Shown here in pieces: positions 28,001-38,708 of a DNA stretch of 64,000 bases. Origin of the DNA: Antedon mediterranea (lineage: Eukaryota > Echinodermata > Crinoidea > Comatulida > Antedonidae). Every line of letters begins with the position of its first letter. The first letter of the stretch is position 1. Both the position numbers and the translations under genes were made by a program. The stretch is taken from assembly GCF_964355755.1 (NCBI RefSeq), contig NC_092678.1, positions 85,922 to 149,921 on the forward strand, written 5' to 3'. The notes beneath the pieces were generated by a model. It ran no database searches, had not been told where the DNA came from, and saw only the letters and a list, made by a program, of their open reading frames with translations.

Positions 28001-31000
28001 CATGTGTAGATTGAGGTCATGTAAAATAGCTAGACGTTGAGATAGTCTTATGTCAACTTACCCTTTTGGTCAAAGCTGGATCCTTCATGTGTAGATTGAG
28101 GTCATGTAAAATAGCTAGACGTTGAGATAGTCTTACAGTATGTCAACTTACACTTTTGGTCAAAGCTGGATCCTTCATGTGTAGATTGAGGTCATGTAAA
28201 ATAGCTAGACGTTGAGACAGTCTTATGTCAACTTACCCTTTTGGTCAAAGCTGGATCCTTCATGTGTAGATTGAGGTCATGTAAAATAGCTAGACGTTGA
28301 GATAGTCTTATGTCAACTTACCCTTTTGGTCAAAGCTGGATCCTTCATGTGTAGATTGAGGTCATGTAAAATAGCTAGACATTGAGATAGTCTTATGTCA
28401 ACTTACCCTTTTGGTCAAAGCTGGATCCTTCATGTGCAGATTGAGGTCATGTAAAATAGCTAGACATTGAGATAGTCTTATGTCAACTTACCCTTTTGGT
28501 CAAAGCTGGATCCTTCATGTGTAGATTGAGGTCATGTAAAATAGCTAGACGTTGAGACAGTCTTATGTCAACTTACACTTTTGGTCAAAGCTGGATCCTT
28601 CATGTGTAGATTGAGGTCATGTAAAATAGCTAGACATTGAGATAGTCTTATGTCAACTTACCCTTTTGGTCAAAGCTGGAGCTTTCATGTGTAGATTGAG
28701 GTCATGTAAAATAGCTAGACATTGAGACAGTCTTATGTCAACTTACCCTTTTGGTCAAAGCTGGATCCTTCATGTGTAGATTGAGGTAATGTAAAATAGC
28801 TAGACGTTGAGATAGTCTTATGTCAACTTACCCTTTTGGTCAAAGCTGGATCCTTCATGTGTAGATTGAGGTAATGTAAAATAGCTAGACGTTGAGATAA
28901 TCTTGAATTTTCTTTGAATGTTTGTACTAAGCCATCTTTACAGATGCTTACTTTGAACGCTTTACCTGATTGGTTATTGAACATACAATCACCTTGAAAA
29001 TTACAAAGTCAATGATCAATTATTTTAGGATTTTTATCAGGAGTGCCATTAATTCAGGAGGCCAATAATCAATAATGCCTTATTATTTTATAACAAAAAA
29101 ACTTTGAAACAAAAATCACATTAAAAAGCTTAAAATGAGAAAATGGAGACAATACTATTGATGGGGCACTGTATGATTGACTTTATGCATACATAACACA
29201 AAATGATGACGTTATACTTTACCATTTAAACTAGCAGTTCTTTCTCTAACAAAGTGTGTTAGGTTGTGAGAGTCTGTTAGTCCATCCGCGATTGGATGGT
29301 TTGAAACTTTATTACCATGTAATGCAATATGAAGACATGGGTTAATTTCTGGACTAACATTGACTAAATGAGACAGCTGTCCAGGAGAATAAACAAGAAT
29401 GTACCCATCTGTAAACAAAGTAATGTAACTATATAATTATAAATATAACTTAAGCATCATTTAATACCTATTCTCATCAATAAAATATATAACAAAATAA
29501 AACAATAAAAAATGTATAAAACAAACAATAAAAAATAATCACCTAAAGATGAAAAGTAAAGTTGAGCGTTTTCTGCAATTGAACGAGAAATGTCAGGAAT
29601 AGTGGCGTTGATAGTTAGCCCATGATGTACAACTAAGATCGTATACTTCATGTCAACTAGTTGTCTACCAACAGTCTTCTCATTGGACGTTGTTAAACCT
29701 TGTGTTCTCCAATCATCATTATCCGTATCATCTTCTGTACTTGACATTACATGTTGCTCATCAGCAGATGATTCTGATCTTGCCTTCTCAATAGGATGTT
29801 GGTAACACACACAAAGGGAACCCCCAGATTGATGTATAACTTCCATATTAAACTGTTTATCTGTTATTAAAACATATTAATGATACTCAAAAGGCAAATA
29901 CAAAATGTACAAATGTTTACAAAGATATAGCGTCATTCTTACTGTACCTGATACTGTTCTGCTTGGCCCACTAAATGTATATTCTTGTCTGAAATTTGAA
30001 TAAAATATTTTGAAACTACACTAGTTTGTTATACTCGTCAACATACAATAGTTTAACAGGATGAATCGCCCTCTATGGTGGAAAAAGAATAGTCTTCGAT
30101 TGACACAATGCACAAGGGAGCACCCTTAGAAAAATAAGTCATCTTTATTTACTTACTGTGAACATTCTGCAGGAATTGGCAAGTCCAATTTAATTTCAAA
30201 CTAAAACAATAATAATAATACTAATTAATTGATCAAGATACATTAGATGACTGCTGCTCATGTGTATGTTTTTTTTATTGTTATATAACAGAAGAAAACA
30301 TTTACATTGAATTTGTGTAAACAACATTCTTACCATCTTGGTGAAGTTATTGTTCTTATCATGATATTCATAACATTTGAGAACTAGGTACGGTTGAACT
30401 TCTGCAGATTTGGAATATTTACGACAAACAAAGAACAATCTTTGACAAGAAAGGTCCCATTGCGACCAGTAAAAGTGTTTCACTATCTCAGAAATTGTAG
30501 GCTGGCTACTTATCACCTGAAGATAATAATAAAGATTAATTACTATTTGCTACAGTGACAAAAACATGATAAGCATTTAAATAAAATAATACATAATAGG
30601 CTTACCACACCCATCTGGTCCACTCTTCCAAGTGGAATGTTATATAAAGCAATTGCTATTTGAAAAAAAAAACAAATATATTTTATTTTAAAATGATGTC
30701 ATTCTTTGAAGTCCTACATTTTCTACTTTGAACATTGAGTGCGTCAGCATGTAATAAGTCTTAACCATAGAATATACATCTTATATGTGCATTGTAGAAA
30801 ATGCAACATTTGGCATTTAAATTAATATTGACGTCTTTCTTACATTCTTGATGTAGGAACAGTATAAGTTTAGACTCTTTCATGAATGGTGAATTGCTCC
30901 ATAAAAACTGAACCTGTAGTTGATTTCGCCTCGAAATATTTAGGTCAAAAATTCTATTCTGAGGTTTTATTTCTGCAAGGTATGCACTGTACCGCTCTGA

Positions 31001-32042
31001 AACAAAGTACATAAAAATATAGTAACAAATACTTCCTGTAATTTGAAGTTTAGAAATAGCTAATTAGTGACGTATGGCTAGAATTGCTGCATAAAATATA
31101 TCATTTAATATAAATAATGTATATACCACTTTTGAATGACGATTTCCCAACAGGAGGTGATCGCTTACTGTTTGTGGACTTCACCATTGCTACAAAAGCC
31201 AACACACTGTGACCTTTATTTACACTGCAACTCACAATGTTCAACTGTTTATCATGCACAAACAATGTCTGTTAAAATTAAATAATATAAATAAATAATC
31301 TTTCAAACATTTTATTTATTTGCTTCACAATAAAACAAAAAAAGAGTAGCCCAAAAGAAAGCACAGCTTGCAACTAAAAAAACCAGTCAACTTAAAGCAC
31401 AGTATGAATTGTGTATGTAATTTGTAAACATAAAATACTAACAGAATGAGTTTGATTAGAAGGCGTATAGATGCCGACATGAGTAACCAGACAGTTGTCA
31501 GAGCTCAGATGTGACACATCATCCCAAACGTATATCACTTCCATTCCCCTTTCTTGACCAACAACTTTAACACATATCTTATTTTCGGGGAAACCTGAAT
31601 AAATTTGACAACAATTATGACAAAAAAGATATACCGTATAAAGTAAAAATTATCGGTATTATAGCGCGTCATTCCTCCAAGTCTGGGACTAAGTATTCAA
31701 GTAAAGTAACACTTAACTTATTATTAACTAATATTTTTATTAGTATGGGCATATCATTTATAAAGTTATATGAATTCATGATCACGGGAAAACTTGATAT
31801 AACGCCCTCTTGAGTCTTAGGCAGCACGTAGTAGGCCTAGATAGAGTAGGCGGCGGCTGGGTAAAGTAAGCCAAGTCCCTAGGATTCGAGGTCTAATTTT
31901 GGAGCCTAGCTAGCTGCCTAAATATTCAATAAGGTGAAGGCTTGACTAACTTACAATGATTAGCATGATGTTCACGTCTTTGCTTTTTAACATAATTTAG
32001 AATATCCCGTTCTACATCAAAACAGCAAGTGAATTTTAACAT
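19066..32042 (-). CDS. GSAP: Gamma-secretase-activating protein (pigeon homologue), about 989 aa
   Basis: Twenty-two coding exons join without frame break: 31955-32042, 31443-31594, 31127-31268, 30844-30996, 30606-30655, 30334-30516, 30157-30200, 29948-29988, 29543-29860, 29223-29408, 28832-28992, 27438-27605, 27267-27341, 26996-27166, 25247-25432, 21389-21573, 21158-21252, 20893-21074, 20262-20355, 19659-19733, 19495-19575, 19066-19205. Family landmarks: N-terminal DVERDILNYVKKQR, WSQWDLSCQRLFFV, GGSLCVCYQHP, and the C-terminal PFPPGFQTCFTCLGYRC helical region, as in vertebrate GSAP (human about 854 aa). Family knowledge: the processed C-terminal fragment has been reported to modulate gamma-secretase. 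The first half is beta-propeller-like by family analogy. Introns 11, 14, 15, 18 and 19 are dominated by tandem arrays, three of which copy exon borders. Exon borders are set by hand and small shifts are possible. Confidence 0.93.
19815..20112 (+). mobile_element. tRNA-derived SINE with L2-like tail
   Basis: The head reads GTGCGGCCGAGCGGTTAAGA, a Ser/Leu-type tRNA D-arm and pol III A box. GGCAAGGGTTCTAGGC, a degraded B box, follows. The body continues for about 200 bases and ends with TTGGCGCTTTACAAAT, resembling the 3' ends of L2/CR1-type LINEs, then an AT tail. No intact tRNA cloverleaf is present. It sits in a GSAP intron, antisense to the gene. Confidence 0.8.
20114..20300. repeat. Two-copy about 92-bp duplication spanning the GSAP exon 19 donor
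   Basis: The block ATAACAATGTGTATGTTCTTACAATCATCTT...CTGCTGAG is present twice (about 20148-20206 and 20240-20298). It includes 37 bases of exon and the GTAAGA donor. The upper-coordinate copy is the real exon end at 20262; the other is a decoy in the intron abutting the SINE tail. Confidence 0.9.
20390..20866. repeat. 41-bp minisatellite, about 11 copies, in GSAP intron 18
   Basis: The unit is AGTAACATGTTAGTGCTTTT plus ATAACACAAGTCTTTATACTT. Variants are aataacac for tataacac and one extra A near 20516. It fills the intron between exons at 20355 and 20893. No exon sequence is included. Confidence 0.95.
21576..25165. repeat. About 63-bp minisatellite, more than 40 copies, in GSAP intron 15
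   Basis: The unit contains GGACAAATAACAAATAATAT, TACAACATGAAATGTACAAG and GTGATCATAGTCAGTTTGAG. The array starts directly at the acceptor of the exon at 21389-21573, so the pyrimidine tract TTTGTCCTTTG is part of the unit. Subfamilies exist: gatccatagtc, gatcataccctagtc and atcaaatg variants recur in ordered blocks, pointing to higher-order duplication. It is interrupted by a LINE fragment at about 22208-23028. Long repeated open frames in it are artefacts. Confidence 0.97.
22208..23028 (+). mobile_element. 5'-truncated LINE fragment, reverse-transcriptase C-terminal part
   Basis: The open frame to 22655 encodes LKLAQFNYKMLHRILPTYKR followed by CDKCGEIENENHLFFSC, a C-x2-C...H-x4-C knuckle. 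This resembles the zinc-binding region after the reverse transcriptase of L1/Tx1-like LINEs. The Met at 22182 lies in the flanking minisatellite and is not a real start. About 370 bases of 3' UTR and a terminal poly(A) (about 13 A at 23016-23028) follow. It interrupts the GSAP intron 15 array with apparent loss of 2-3 bases of the repeat unit. Not functional as it stands. Confidence 0.8.
25507..27045. repeat. 80/75-bp repeat, about 20 copies, spanning the GSAP exon 14 donor
   Basis: The unit on minus holds about 45 bases of exon 14 (GACTTGATGCATGATGATGT, CACTACAAGCACTGAG), the donor GTAAGCATTATTTTACATCA and a short intron piece. Two length classes, 80 and 75 bp, differ by GTAAA and are interspersed. 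The authentic junction is the rightmost copy (exon 26996-27166). Every other copy keeps GTAAG. Confidence 0.97.
27650..28905. repeat. 85-bp repeat, about 14 copies, spanning the GSAP exon 11 donor
   Basis: Each 85-bp unit contains 69 bases of coding exon 11 (encoding LSQRLAILHDLNLHMKDPAL and TKR) plus GTAAGTTGACATAAGA. The rightmost copy is the true exon end at 28832. It and its neighbour share gaggtaatg where others have gaggtcatg. One copy carries a 5-bp insertion (tcttacagta) near 28135. One partial copy lies at 27650-27716. Confidence 0.97.
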
Positions 32043-35000
32043 GATTTGTGCCACAACAAAAAACAACTATCAACTCAAACTCAAATAACTATTAATATTA
32101 TTGTCACGTGCAGGAGGAGTCATTCAAGTGGAACGATACTTAGGACCTTTAAAGGTTAGCTGCGGGCAAAAAAATTCTATTGATCATACATTCCAATAAT
32201 TATCGATCTTTAGTTTCCCCTATGTTTCATAATTTTTTGGATTTTATTTGTGTTACACGAGCTTGTTGAAAATAAGCACTTTCTTATCAGTTGGGGGGAT
32301 AGTTCAAATTACACTATTCTTTTGTACACATATTTTGTAAATAGAGAGGCATTTTAAAAAGCTATGAAAAATAAACGGTGTGGTAAAAAATGTTATCAGA
32401 TGACTAAATATAGGTAATATAACTTAATATTACATTTCTGATATTTTCATTCAACTTCAGATTTTTATTTTCATGCTATAGCAAAAATTATCCACTGTAT
32501 ATCCACCATCTTTTTTCACCGTCTAGGGAGTCATCAGACATGTTATTACATTAGGTTAACTACCTGAAAAAATGTCTTTCTTGTTTTTATGGAAGAATTT
32601 TGCCAATTTTTGTATTTGACCATATTAAGGGAAATTCATGTTTTTTTGTCTCGATTTCTGTTACAAATATTTTATTTATGTACAATTAACCAAATATTAT
32701 ATTTAAAATTCATGCCTGTACCTGAGCTTTAAGTCCTAGTACAGTATAGAGGCCTACTATCCATAAAATAATAATATTCTCAGTAATAATATTGTTTTTT
32801 ACAACAATATCAATTTAAAACACTAACAAGTACATAGCCCATCAGAGTTTGAATGCGCATTCAGCAGGGGGAAATTACGCACAGAAATTGTGAAGTTGGG
32901 GGGGTGGGAAAAGAGACGTGTGAAGAGGTGGCATGTGAGGGAGCAGCAGTTGACTTTGTATGAATGATCCATGTTTAGCAGTAGTAGAATCACTGATCAA
33001 AATAGTACAGTGTGAATTCTATCTATTGCCAAATATAGACCACTACTTCGAACTAAAACTAAAACGTCTCGACTCCAGAAGGTTGGTGGTTGACATGTTT
33101 TCTAATTCTGCCATGATGAATATAAATGTATTCCTATTTGGTGCTAGCATTATTTGCTGGCGTATAAAGTACAGCAAATTGTGCCAGTGCCAAATAGCAA
33201 CACACTCCACGTCCAATATGCCGCAACACGGTGTAGGCCTACCATCCGCCATATTTAATTTCTTTCAATAACTTTTAAAAATACAAGTCATAATATCACG
33301 TTTAAATTAATGTGAAGACTGTAATATCTGAATGGTACAACATTACCTCGTTTTGTTTTCTCGTATTTCATCCATTACGATTTCTTTGTCATAATTACTT
33401 ATATCTTTCCTCTTAAATATAATTATCCTCTATAATATTAAATGTAGTTAAGTGTCCTAATCTTTTTGTCCAAGTGCTTTATGTTTAATTCGCCATGCTC
33501 TCCCATTCAAGTCTTTGTCGTCATAATGGCCAATTATGTCCATTGAAGGACTGCAGCCTCCAGCCTCCTGCCTCCGCTTTAAGCGAATTCTATGCAACAA
33601 ATTTGCCAACTACCTTATATGCAAATTATACACATTTACATATTACTGAGCATCTGCATTATATCTTTTAGAATGTTGGTGGTAGATTATATATAAGGAT
33701 TATAATATGGACCGTAGGAAGAGTGACCTACTCTTATTCTTATTAGACCCAAACCATTATCATTTATCATAATTTAATTTCGAGATAAATGAAGAACATT
33801 GTGTTTAGTTGACTAATAGGACATATGGGTCTTGGTTGATTGCTGTAGTACAATGAGTGCTAATTAGCTTTACAAGGACTTCAATTAGCTCTATTGAATA
33901 CGCCAAACTAAAATGACGTCATCCTGCGCCCTCGACCAACATTATTGAACATTCATAATCACACACTTTAATAGGCCTTTTTTTAACGATATATTATTAT
34001 ATAGAATAATTTACATATTTGAATGAAAATTTGAACTTTTAAATGGTATTTCATATTTTAAATTGTATTAATTAAAGAAGTTCCACAATTAATGCATTTA
34101 TTCATTCTCCGAAAACAAAACTAGTTTCCTTAGGCAACCAAATAAGACACTCTATTTTTAACTATTGACAGCGGTAGTCAGAAAGTTTCAGTTAGTATTG
34201 ATATTTTAAAGGTTCTCTTTCAGACATCGAGATGTGGGTGGGTTAGTGTCCATATCTTGCTTGTAGAGTCTAACCAAATGACCCTTAATCTGTGACATGA
34301 CATCGTCAACGGGCCCTAAGTTAATCTGTGCCGTCAGCTTTACAATTTAAACACACTGACTCTTTACAAAACAAACTACTACATTAAATCACCTGTTTTG
34401 TTATGTTAATAATAAACCCACTGGTGAACACATGTGCCTGAAACACAAAGGGATCCTGTATGACTTTTAATTTGCCTGCATCTGTTTTTATTTAATGCTT
34501 TTAAAGTAAATAATGGGAGTAGATTCAATAGCGGCCGGCAAGTAATCTGCCATCGATATATAATGTGGTGTGAAATTTTAATCTAATAAGAAATAAATGA
34601 AAAAGAACATTAAATCAAACATAACATCAAGTTACTTTTTTCGTTTTATAAATTAATTTTTTTTCACTTTCGAAAAAAGGTTAGATGCACCGTTTGTGTT
34701 TTTATCTTTAAAAGTCTGTGGATGAATACATTATTCCTAATGTAATTATATCATAGAGGTATCATATAGTTCACTGTAATATCTATAGTCTTTCAATTGG
34801 TTAAAAGTAATACATTTTTACAAACTAGTACCAGGGAGATGTTAATTAGCTAATTAACAACTCCCTCTAGTACCTTAAAATATAATAATTAAACATGGAG
34901 GTAAATGTATAGATTATAAAATATTATAACGAATTCAAATTTAACATTTTCAATCAAAAATAATCTGATATCAACGAATAACAAACAAAATGTTTTCATT

Positions 35001-36116
35001 CGAAAGTTAAACTCTGATTTAGGCCCTACTTCAATTAAGAAAAAAAAACATTACCAATTGGTTTAAAATAAAAAATCAAAATACTTACGGCTAGCGCGCA
35101 GACGATCTTTTTTTTTTCTGTAGGTACAACTACTCTTCTGAAAATCATCATAGTACTGCGTCAGGTTGTTCTTGGTTGAATGCCGACATCAACCACTGGT
35201 TTCAAAGAATGACAATCTTTTCTCTTTGTAGGCTTCTTTGTATCTTGCGTCTAATCAACTACAGAGCGAGAAACCTTACCAAATTTAAATAACAATTATG
35301 TTGGCTGCAGTGATGAGCTTTCTCAATAATTGCCCACAAAGTAATTACGTAACACATCATTGTAATGCTTGCACCTCATGTAATCATGTCACGTGTTTTG
35401 TCCAATTAGGCTCGACTTTTTAGTTCAATATTTAGGGATACTAAAATACAAATTATCTGTAAAAAGGAATAAGGACCACTTCTTTTTCTTCTGTCACGTT
35501 GGTACCCCGACCCTCCCCTGCTGGTGCGTTCCCGTTCTGTACTGAGTTTAAGAGTAGGAAATATTATATTATGCGCAAATGCTCTACAATTATCAGAATT
35601 ATTAGGCGTTTAGTAAGTACATATACTTACTTACAGAACAAAAAAATCGATATATTGGTGATGTCACAAATACTTATTACAATCTCGAGTTCTTTGTATC
35701 TTCAATATGCGCAATATTATATAGCACGCCCTCTGTTGCTCCCTCTTTATTTTCAAGTACAGTATTTCGCTCAGTTAATTCTAAACTTTATTTTAGTTAG
35801 ATTAAACAATAGGACTTGATTGACAGTTGGCTTTGAGAAATAAATGACTGAAATGTTTCACACTTTTCGTTAGAAACAAAGACACTGGTGAATAGGCTTG
35901 TATTCAATTAGTACTAATTACTGACATGGTTGCCAACTAAACAACCAACCAATGTCTAATTATAAATATAATGAACTCATTTCTAGCAAAAACCAACATA
36001 AAAGTCAAAATAGAATATTATTAATGAGCTTTATTTATTCACACATACTCTATGATGGAACATAATACAATGTATGAATGAATCATTATCAGATTTTAGT
36101 TTCAGACTTTGGCTAT
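32043..36116. other. Four-kilobase intergenic region, GSAP to TRMT10C
   Basis: AT-rich sequence without a supported gene. CACGTG occurs at about 32104 near the GSAP start. An open frame at 32960-33271 (103 aa) has no recognisable features. A palindrome lies at 34826-34875. A minus-strand GT donor context (GCC-GTAAGTATT) near 35091 could end an unknown exon but no partner exon is seen. GCCCTCT words are at 33928 and 35725. Confidence 0.55.
34826..34877. repeat. Near-perfect palindrome, about 23-bp arms
   Basis: The left arm CTAGTACCAGGGAGATGTTA and the right arm TAACAACTCCCTCTAGTACC are inverted around ATTAGCTAAT, with two or three mismatches. It may be the remnant of a very short transposon or a cruciform-forming site. 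Confidence 0.7.
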
Positions 36117-37358
36117 CTACTTATATTTTGGTCTCAGTGCCCGACTAAAAATAAAGTTGTCTTTGGCTGCGGGTTCCTGTCCGCTGGATGTTGGTTGATT
36201 TTGGCCACATGTTTTCATTCCTGTGTGTTTTCTAATAGGGACATGTTTCATAGCTTCTTTCCAATCATTTGTTTCTTTCATTGCTGATAATATCTTAATT
36301 ACTTGATCTAAAGTCAGATTCTTATTCCCACCACTTCCCCACTTTAAGTAGTAATCAATTGGTAATCGTACATGAGAAACATTTAATCTTTTTGCAATAC
36401 CTAAAGTCAATCCTTTTTGTATTTGAGTTGCATCAACTAAAGCACCAATAACGTACGTCTTAGTGTCATCAAATGTGCGCATTATGTTTGGTGAATCTGG
36501 CGACAGATAAATAATGTCCTCTTTTGGAAATGTTTCCAGTAATGATTGTGAATTCATTGTCACCATCATCTTATTGTATACGTCCTTTGTTGTTGTACGC
36601 ACCAATTCTTTATGCGATAGTGAACCCTCTAGGTGGTTAACAAAATGTATGTGAAAAGACTCCTTAGCTTTCTTATTTTCATGTATTACATAACTTATTT
36701 GCATACTTAGGCTGATAGCATCTCTTCGTTGCATATACTGGTCATAGCAAAAATCAAACACAACATTCTGACCAAATTTCATTCCTTGTGACAGTTTCCA
36801 ATTATCAGACTCCAAAATACGTTTAGGATTCATTTTGAGGAACAACCTATTTTCTATTAGTGTTTCATACTCCTTACTTTCTTCGGATTCTATTTTTCTT
36901 TGTTCCTGTTTTTCAAGACGCTTTTCCTTATCCTTCAGTCGCAAACACTCTCTACGATACATGAAAGTCATAAACTTTTTCCTTTGCTTTTTAGATTTGA
37001 TAGAAGCAAAATGTTCTAAATCTGCATCACTGATTTGTTGTGGGACTTGTCTGCCTGAAAGCCTCATTTCTTCTATTAACTCTCTTGCCTCTTCAAGTCC
37101 TCTATCATAAGACGTTTCTTTACTAGATTCATTTGTAATAGAACAGTAATATCTTGATTGATAGATAAGTTTGTTTTTAAATTGGCTCACTGATATCCAT
37201 AACGTACTTGTTTTATTCTTCACTGATACAGGAACGCTGTTTTTACACACTGATGGTAAGCTTCTTACCAATTTCAAAAGGTGATACATTTCTATCTGTG
37301 AATTTAACGCAAAAATAATTATTGAATAACCATGGTAACCAATCAATGGCAATTCCAA
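36117..37358 (-). CDS. TRMT10C: tRNA methyltransferase 10C, mitochondrial RNase P subunit (MRPP1)
   Basis: A single uninterrupted frame of 413 codons from 37358, or 390 from the second Met at 37289. The later start is favoured because MYHLLKLVRSLPSVCKNSVP looks like a mitochondrial targeting sequence. The N-terminal half is charged and coiled (KKQRKKFMTFMYRRECLRLK). The SPOUT Trm10 domain follows: GQNVVFDFCYDQYMQRRD, IIYLSPDSPN, KTYVIGALVDATQIQKG, GGNKNLTLDQVIKIL, and the family end VPIRKHTG. Length and the intronless coding region resemble human TRMT10C (403 aa). Known role: with SDR5C1 it methylates purine 9 of mitochondrial tRNAs, and with PRORP it forms RNase P. TRMT10A/B are less likely given the transit peptide and the RKHTG end. 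Confidence 0.93.
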   Translation of the reverse strand: MELPLIGYHGYSIIIFALNSQIEMYHLLKLVRSLPSVCKNSVPVSVKNKTSTLWISVSQFKNKLIYQSRYYCSITNESSKETSYDRGLEEARELIEEMRLSGRQVPQQISDADLEHFASIKSKKQRKKFMTFMYRRECLRLKDKEKRLEKQEQRKIESEESKEYETLIENRLFLKMNPKRILESDNWKLSQGMKFGQNVVFDFCYDQYMQRRDAISLSMQISYVIHENKKAKESFHIHFVNHLEGSLSHKELVRTTTKDVYNKMMVTMNSQSLLETFPKEDIIYLSPDSPNIMRTFDDTKTYVIGALVDATQIQKGLTLGIAKRLNVSHVRLPIDYYLKWGSGGNKNLTLDQVIKILSAMKETNDWKEAMKHVPIRKHTGMKTCGQNQPTSSGQEPAAKDNFIFSRALRPKYK

Positions 37359-37753
37359 CTTTCATTATGCACAGACAGTTTAGTCATGAAAAGGGCAATT
37401 TCTTAATAAAACTAAGCCTAGGTACACTAAGCTATCGCCCCATAGAATTTTATGATATAAAATGTTATCAAGTATATGCTCAAATTATATACATTTTTGA
37501 TATAAAAAAACGTCAAAATATTGATTAGGTTTATTCAGAACCTTAGTGGCCAAATCTGGCATAATTATGCCGTCTGGCATAATTTTGACCCATCTGGCAT
37601 TTATGCTAGGCATAATTTTAGGAAATCTGGCATAATCTGGCATAATTTGAAAAACGCAAACATACAACATATTCACCACGATTTAGCATATTATCTGGAA
37701 TAATTGCGAAAAAATCTGGCATAATCTAGCATAATTTGGCTGAAAACCCGAAG

Positions 37754-37784
<31 letters not shown>

Positions 37785-37795
37785 TGGCTTCCCAC
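37359..37795. other. Upstream region of TRMT10C with ATCTGGCATAATT words and a poly-T tract
   Basis: At 37550-37740 the word CTGGCATAATT or a close variant recurs about eight times in both spaced and tandem arrangement. A run of about 29 T follows at 37757-37785. The TRMT10C promoter should lie within 37359-37550. A degraded repeat element is likely but its ends are not defined. Confidence 0.5.
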
Positions 37796-37844
37796 CTTTT
37801 TTTCCAGGACGAACGTGGGCAGAAGTCATGAATAATTCATTACC

Positions 37845-38397
37845 TTAAAGATGTATTGTCCCTTTGACTAATTCCAAAAAAATAAAAAATAACAGATTTC
37901 GAAAAAAGGGGGGTCATTTTGAAGTATCATAATAATTATTAACTATCACCAAAAATTTGTCGAAAAAAAAATCATTTAACTGAAATACAGACGTTTTTTT
38001 GTTAAAAAAATAACTTTGACGTCAAAGTTTTCAATCAAAACATATCCCATAATGAAACGCGCTTGTTTGGCTACTCTGTATGCATAGTCATAAAACTTCT
38101 TCATGATCTGTGTGAAAATACCTTCTTAACCGTGACAAGTTGTAAACAATCCTAATTTAGCATATGCATAATGCGTACTCATGGTTTGAAATCTTTGTTT
38201 ACTTTCGCTCGTGACGATTTTCCAGATGAAATGTAATCAAATTAATTTACCTGTTAATTACGTAAACTTGTTGTTTTGGCTTAAATTTTCGACTTAAAGT
38301 GAATAACTTTAATATTACTTTGATATGGCCACTTTAAATTTAGAATATTTTGACCTTCATTTTTTTTTTTGTGTTTCAAGGGACAATACATCTTTAA
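37845..38397 (+). mobile_element. 553-bp MITE flanked by TTAA, copy A (nested)
   Basis: It begins TTAAAGATGTATTGTCCCTT and ends with the inverted GGGACAATACATCTTTAA. Both ends include TTAA, fitting a piggyBac-type TTAA target duplication, although a TA duplication with a longer inverted repeat is equally possible. It lies in the left arm of the outer element, so it inserted later. A second copy in opposite orientation is at 47284-47837. Confidence 0.9.
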
Positions 38398-38509
38398 TTA
38401 TTTTTATTATAAAGAATTGAAAGATAGCTGATCTACTTCCTAAATATACTAAACCTAACCCTCTAAATAATCTCTCTCAACTATTAAAAAAAAACATGTT
38501 CATGAAAGA

Positions 38510-38590
38510 CCTCGAACCGAGGGCTTCAGCGTAATAGGTTAAAGCCTTTACCACTAGACCAAACATTTCGGTTGGCAAACGTTGTTTACA
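38510..38590 (-). other. tRNA-like sequence (degenerate), inside the outer MITE
   Basis: On the minus strand TTTGGTCTAGTGGTAAAGGC resembles a D-arm/A box and CTCGGTTCGAGGTC a T-arm/B box, at about the spacing of a tRNA. The acceptor stem does not pair, so it is a tRNA pseudogene or SINE head, not a working tRNA. Confidence 0.5.
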
Positions 38591-38708
38591 CTTATTATTT
38601 AATCTCTCTGCATTCTTATACAGCGCCCTCTATAATGTTCCCTATTATGTCATAATTAATCATGAATTATTCATGATTTCTGCCCACGTTCGTCCTGGAA
38701 AAAAAAAT

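Larger units (their letters stand above)
37796..38708. mobile_element. Outer MITE-like element with about 46-bp terminal inverted repeats
   Basis: The left terminus (37796-37841) contains CCAGGACGAACGTGGGCAGA and the right terminus (38661-38707) its reverse complement TCTGCCCACGTTCGTCCTGG. They agree over about 46 bases with one mismatch. The interior holds a second complete MITE (37845-38397) and a tRNA-like segment (38510-38590). No transposase frame is present. Confidence 0.85.

Noticed and set aside
25507..28905. Regular direct repeats resembling a CRISPR array
   Set aside because: Units are contiguous with no unique spacers, contain exon sequence, and lie in an animal gene.
32960..33271. 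103-aa frame as a gene
   Set aside because: No recognisable domain, no splice or promoter support, overlapping antisense frame of similar quality.
35091..35200. Minus-strand exon ending GCC-GTAAGTATT
   Set aside because: Only a donor-like site; no acceptor partner or similarity. GSAP already has a complete coding start at 32042.
38510..38590. Functional tRNA gene on minus
   Set aside because: Acceptor stem does not pair; located within a transposon.
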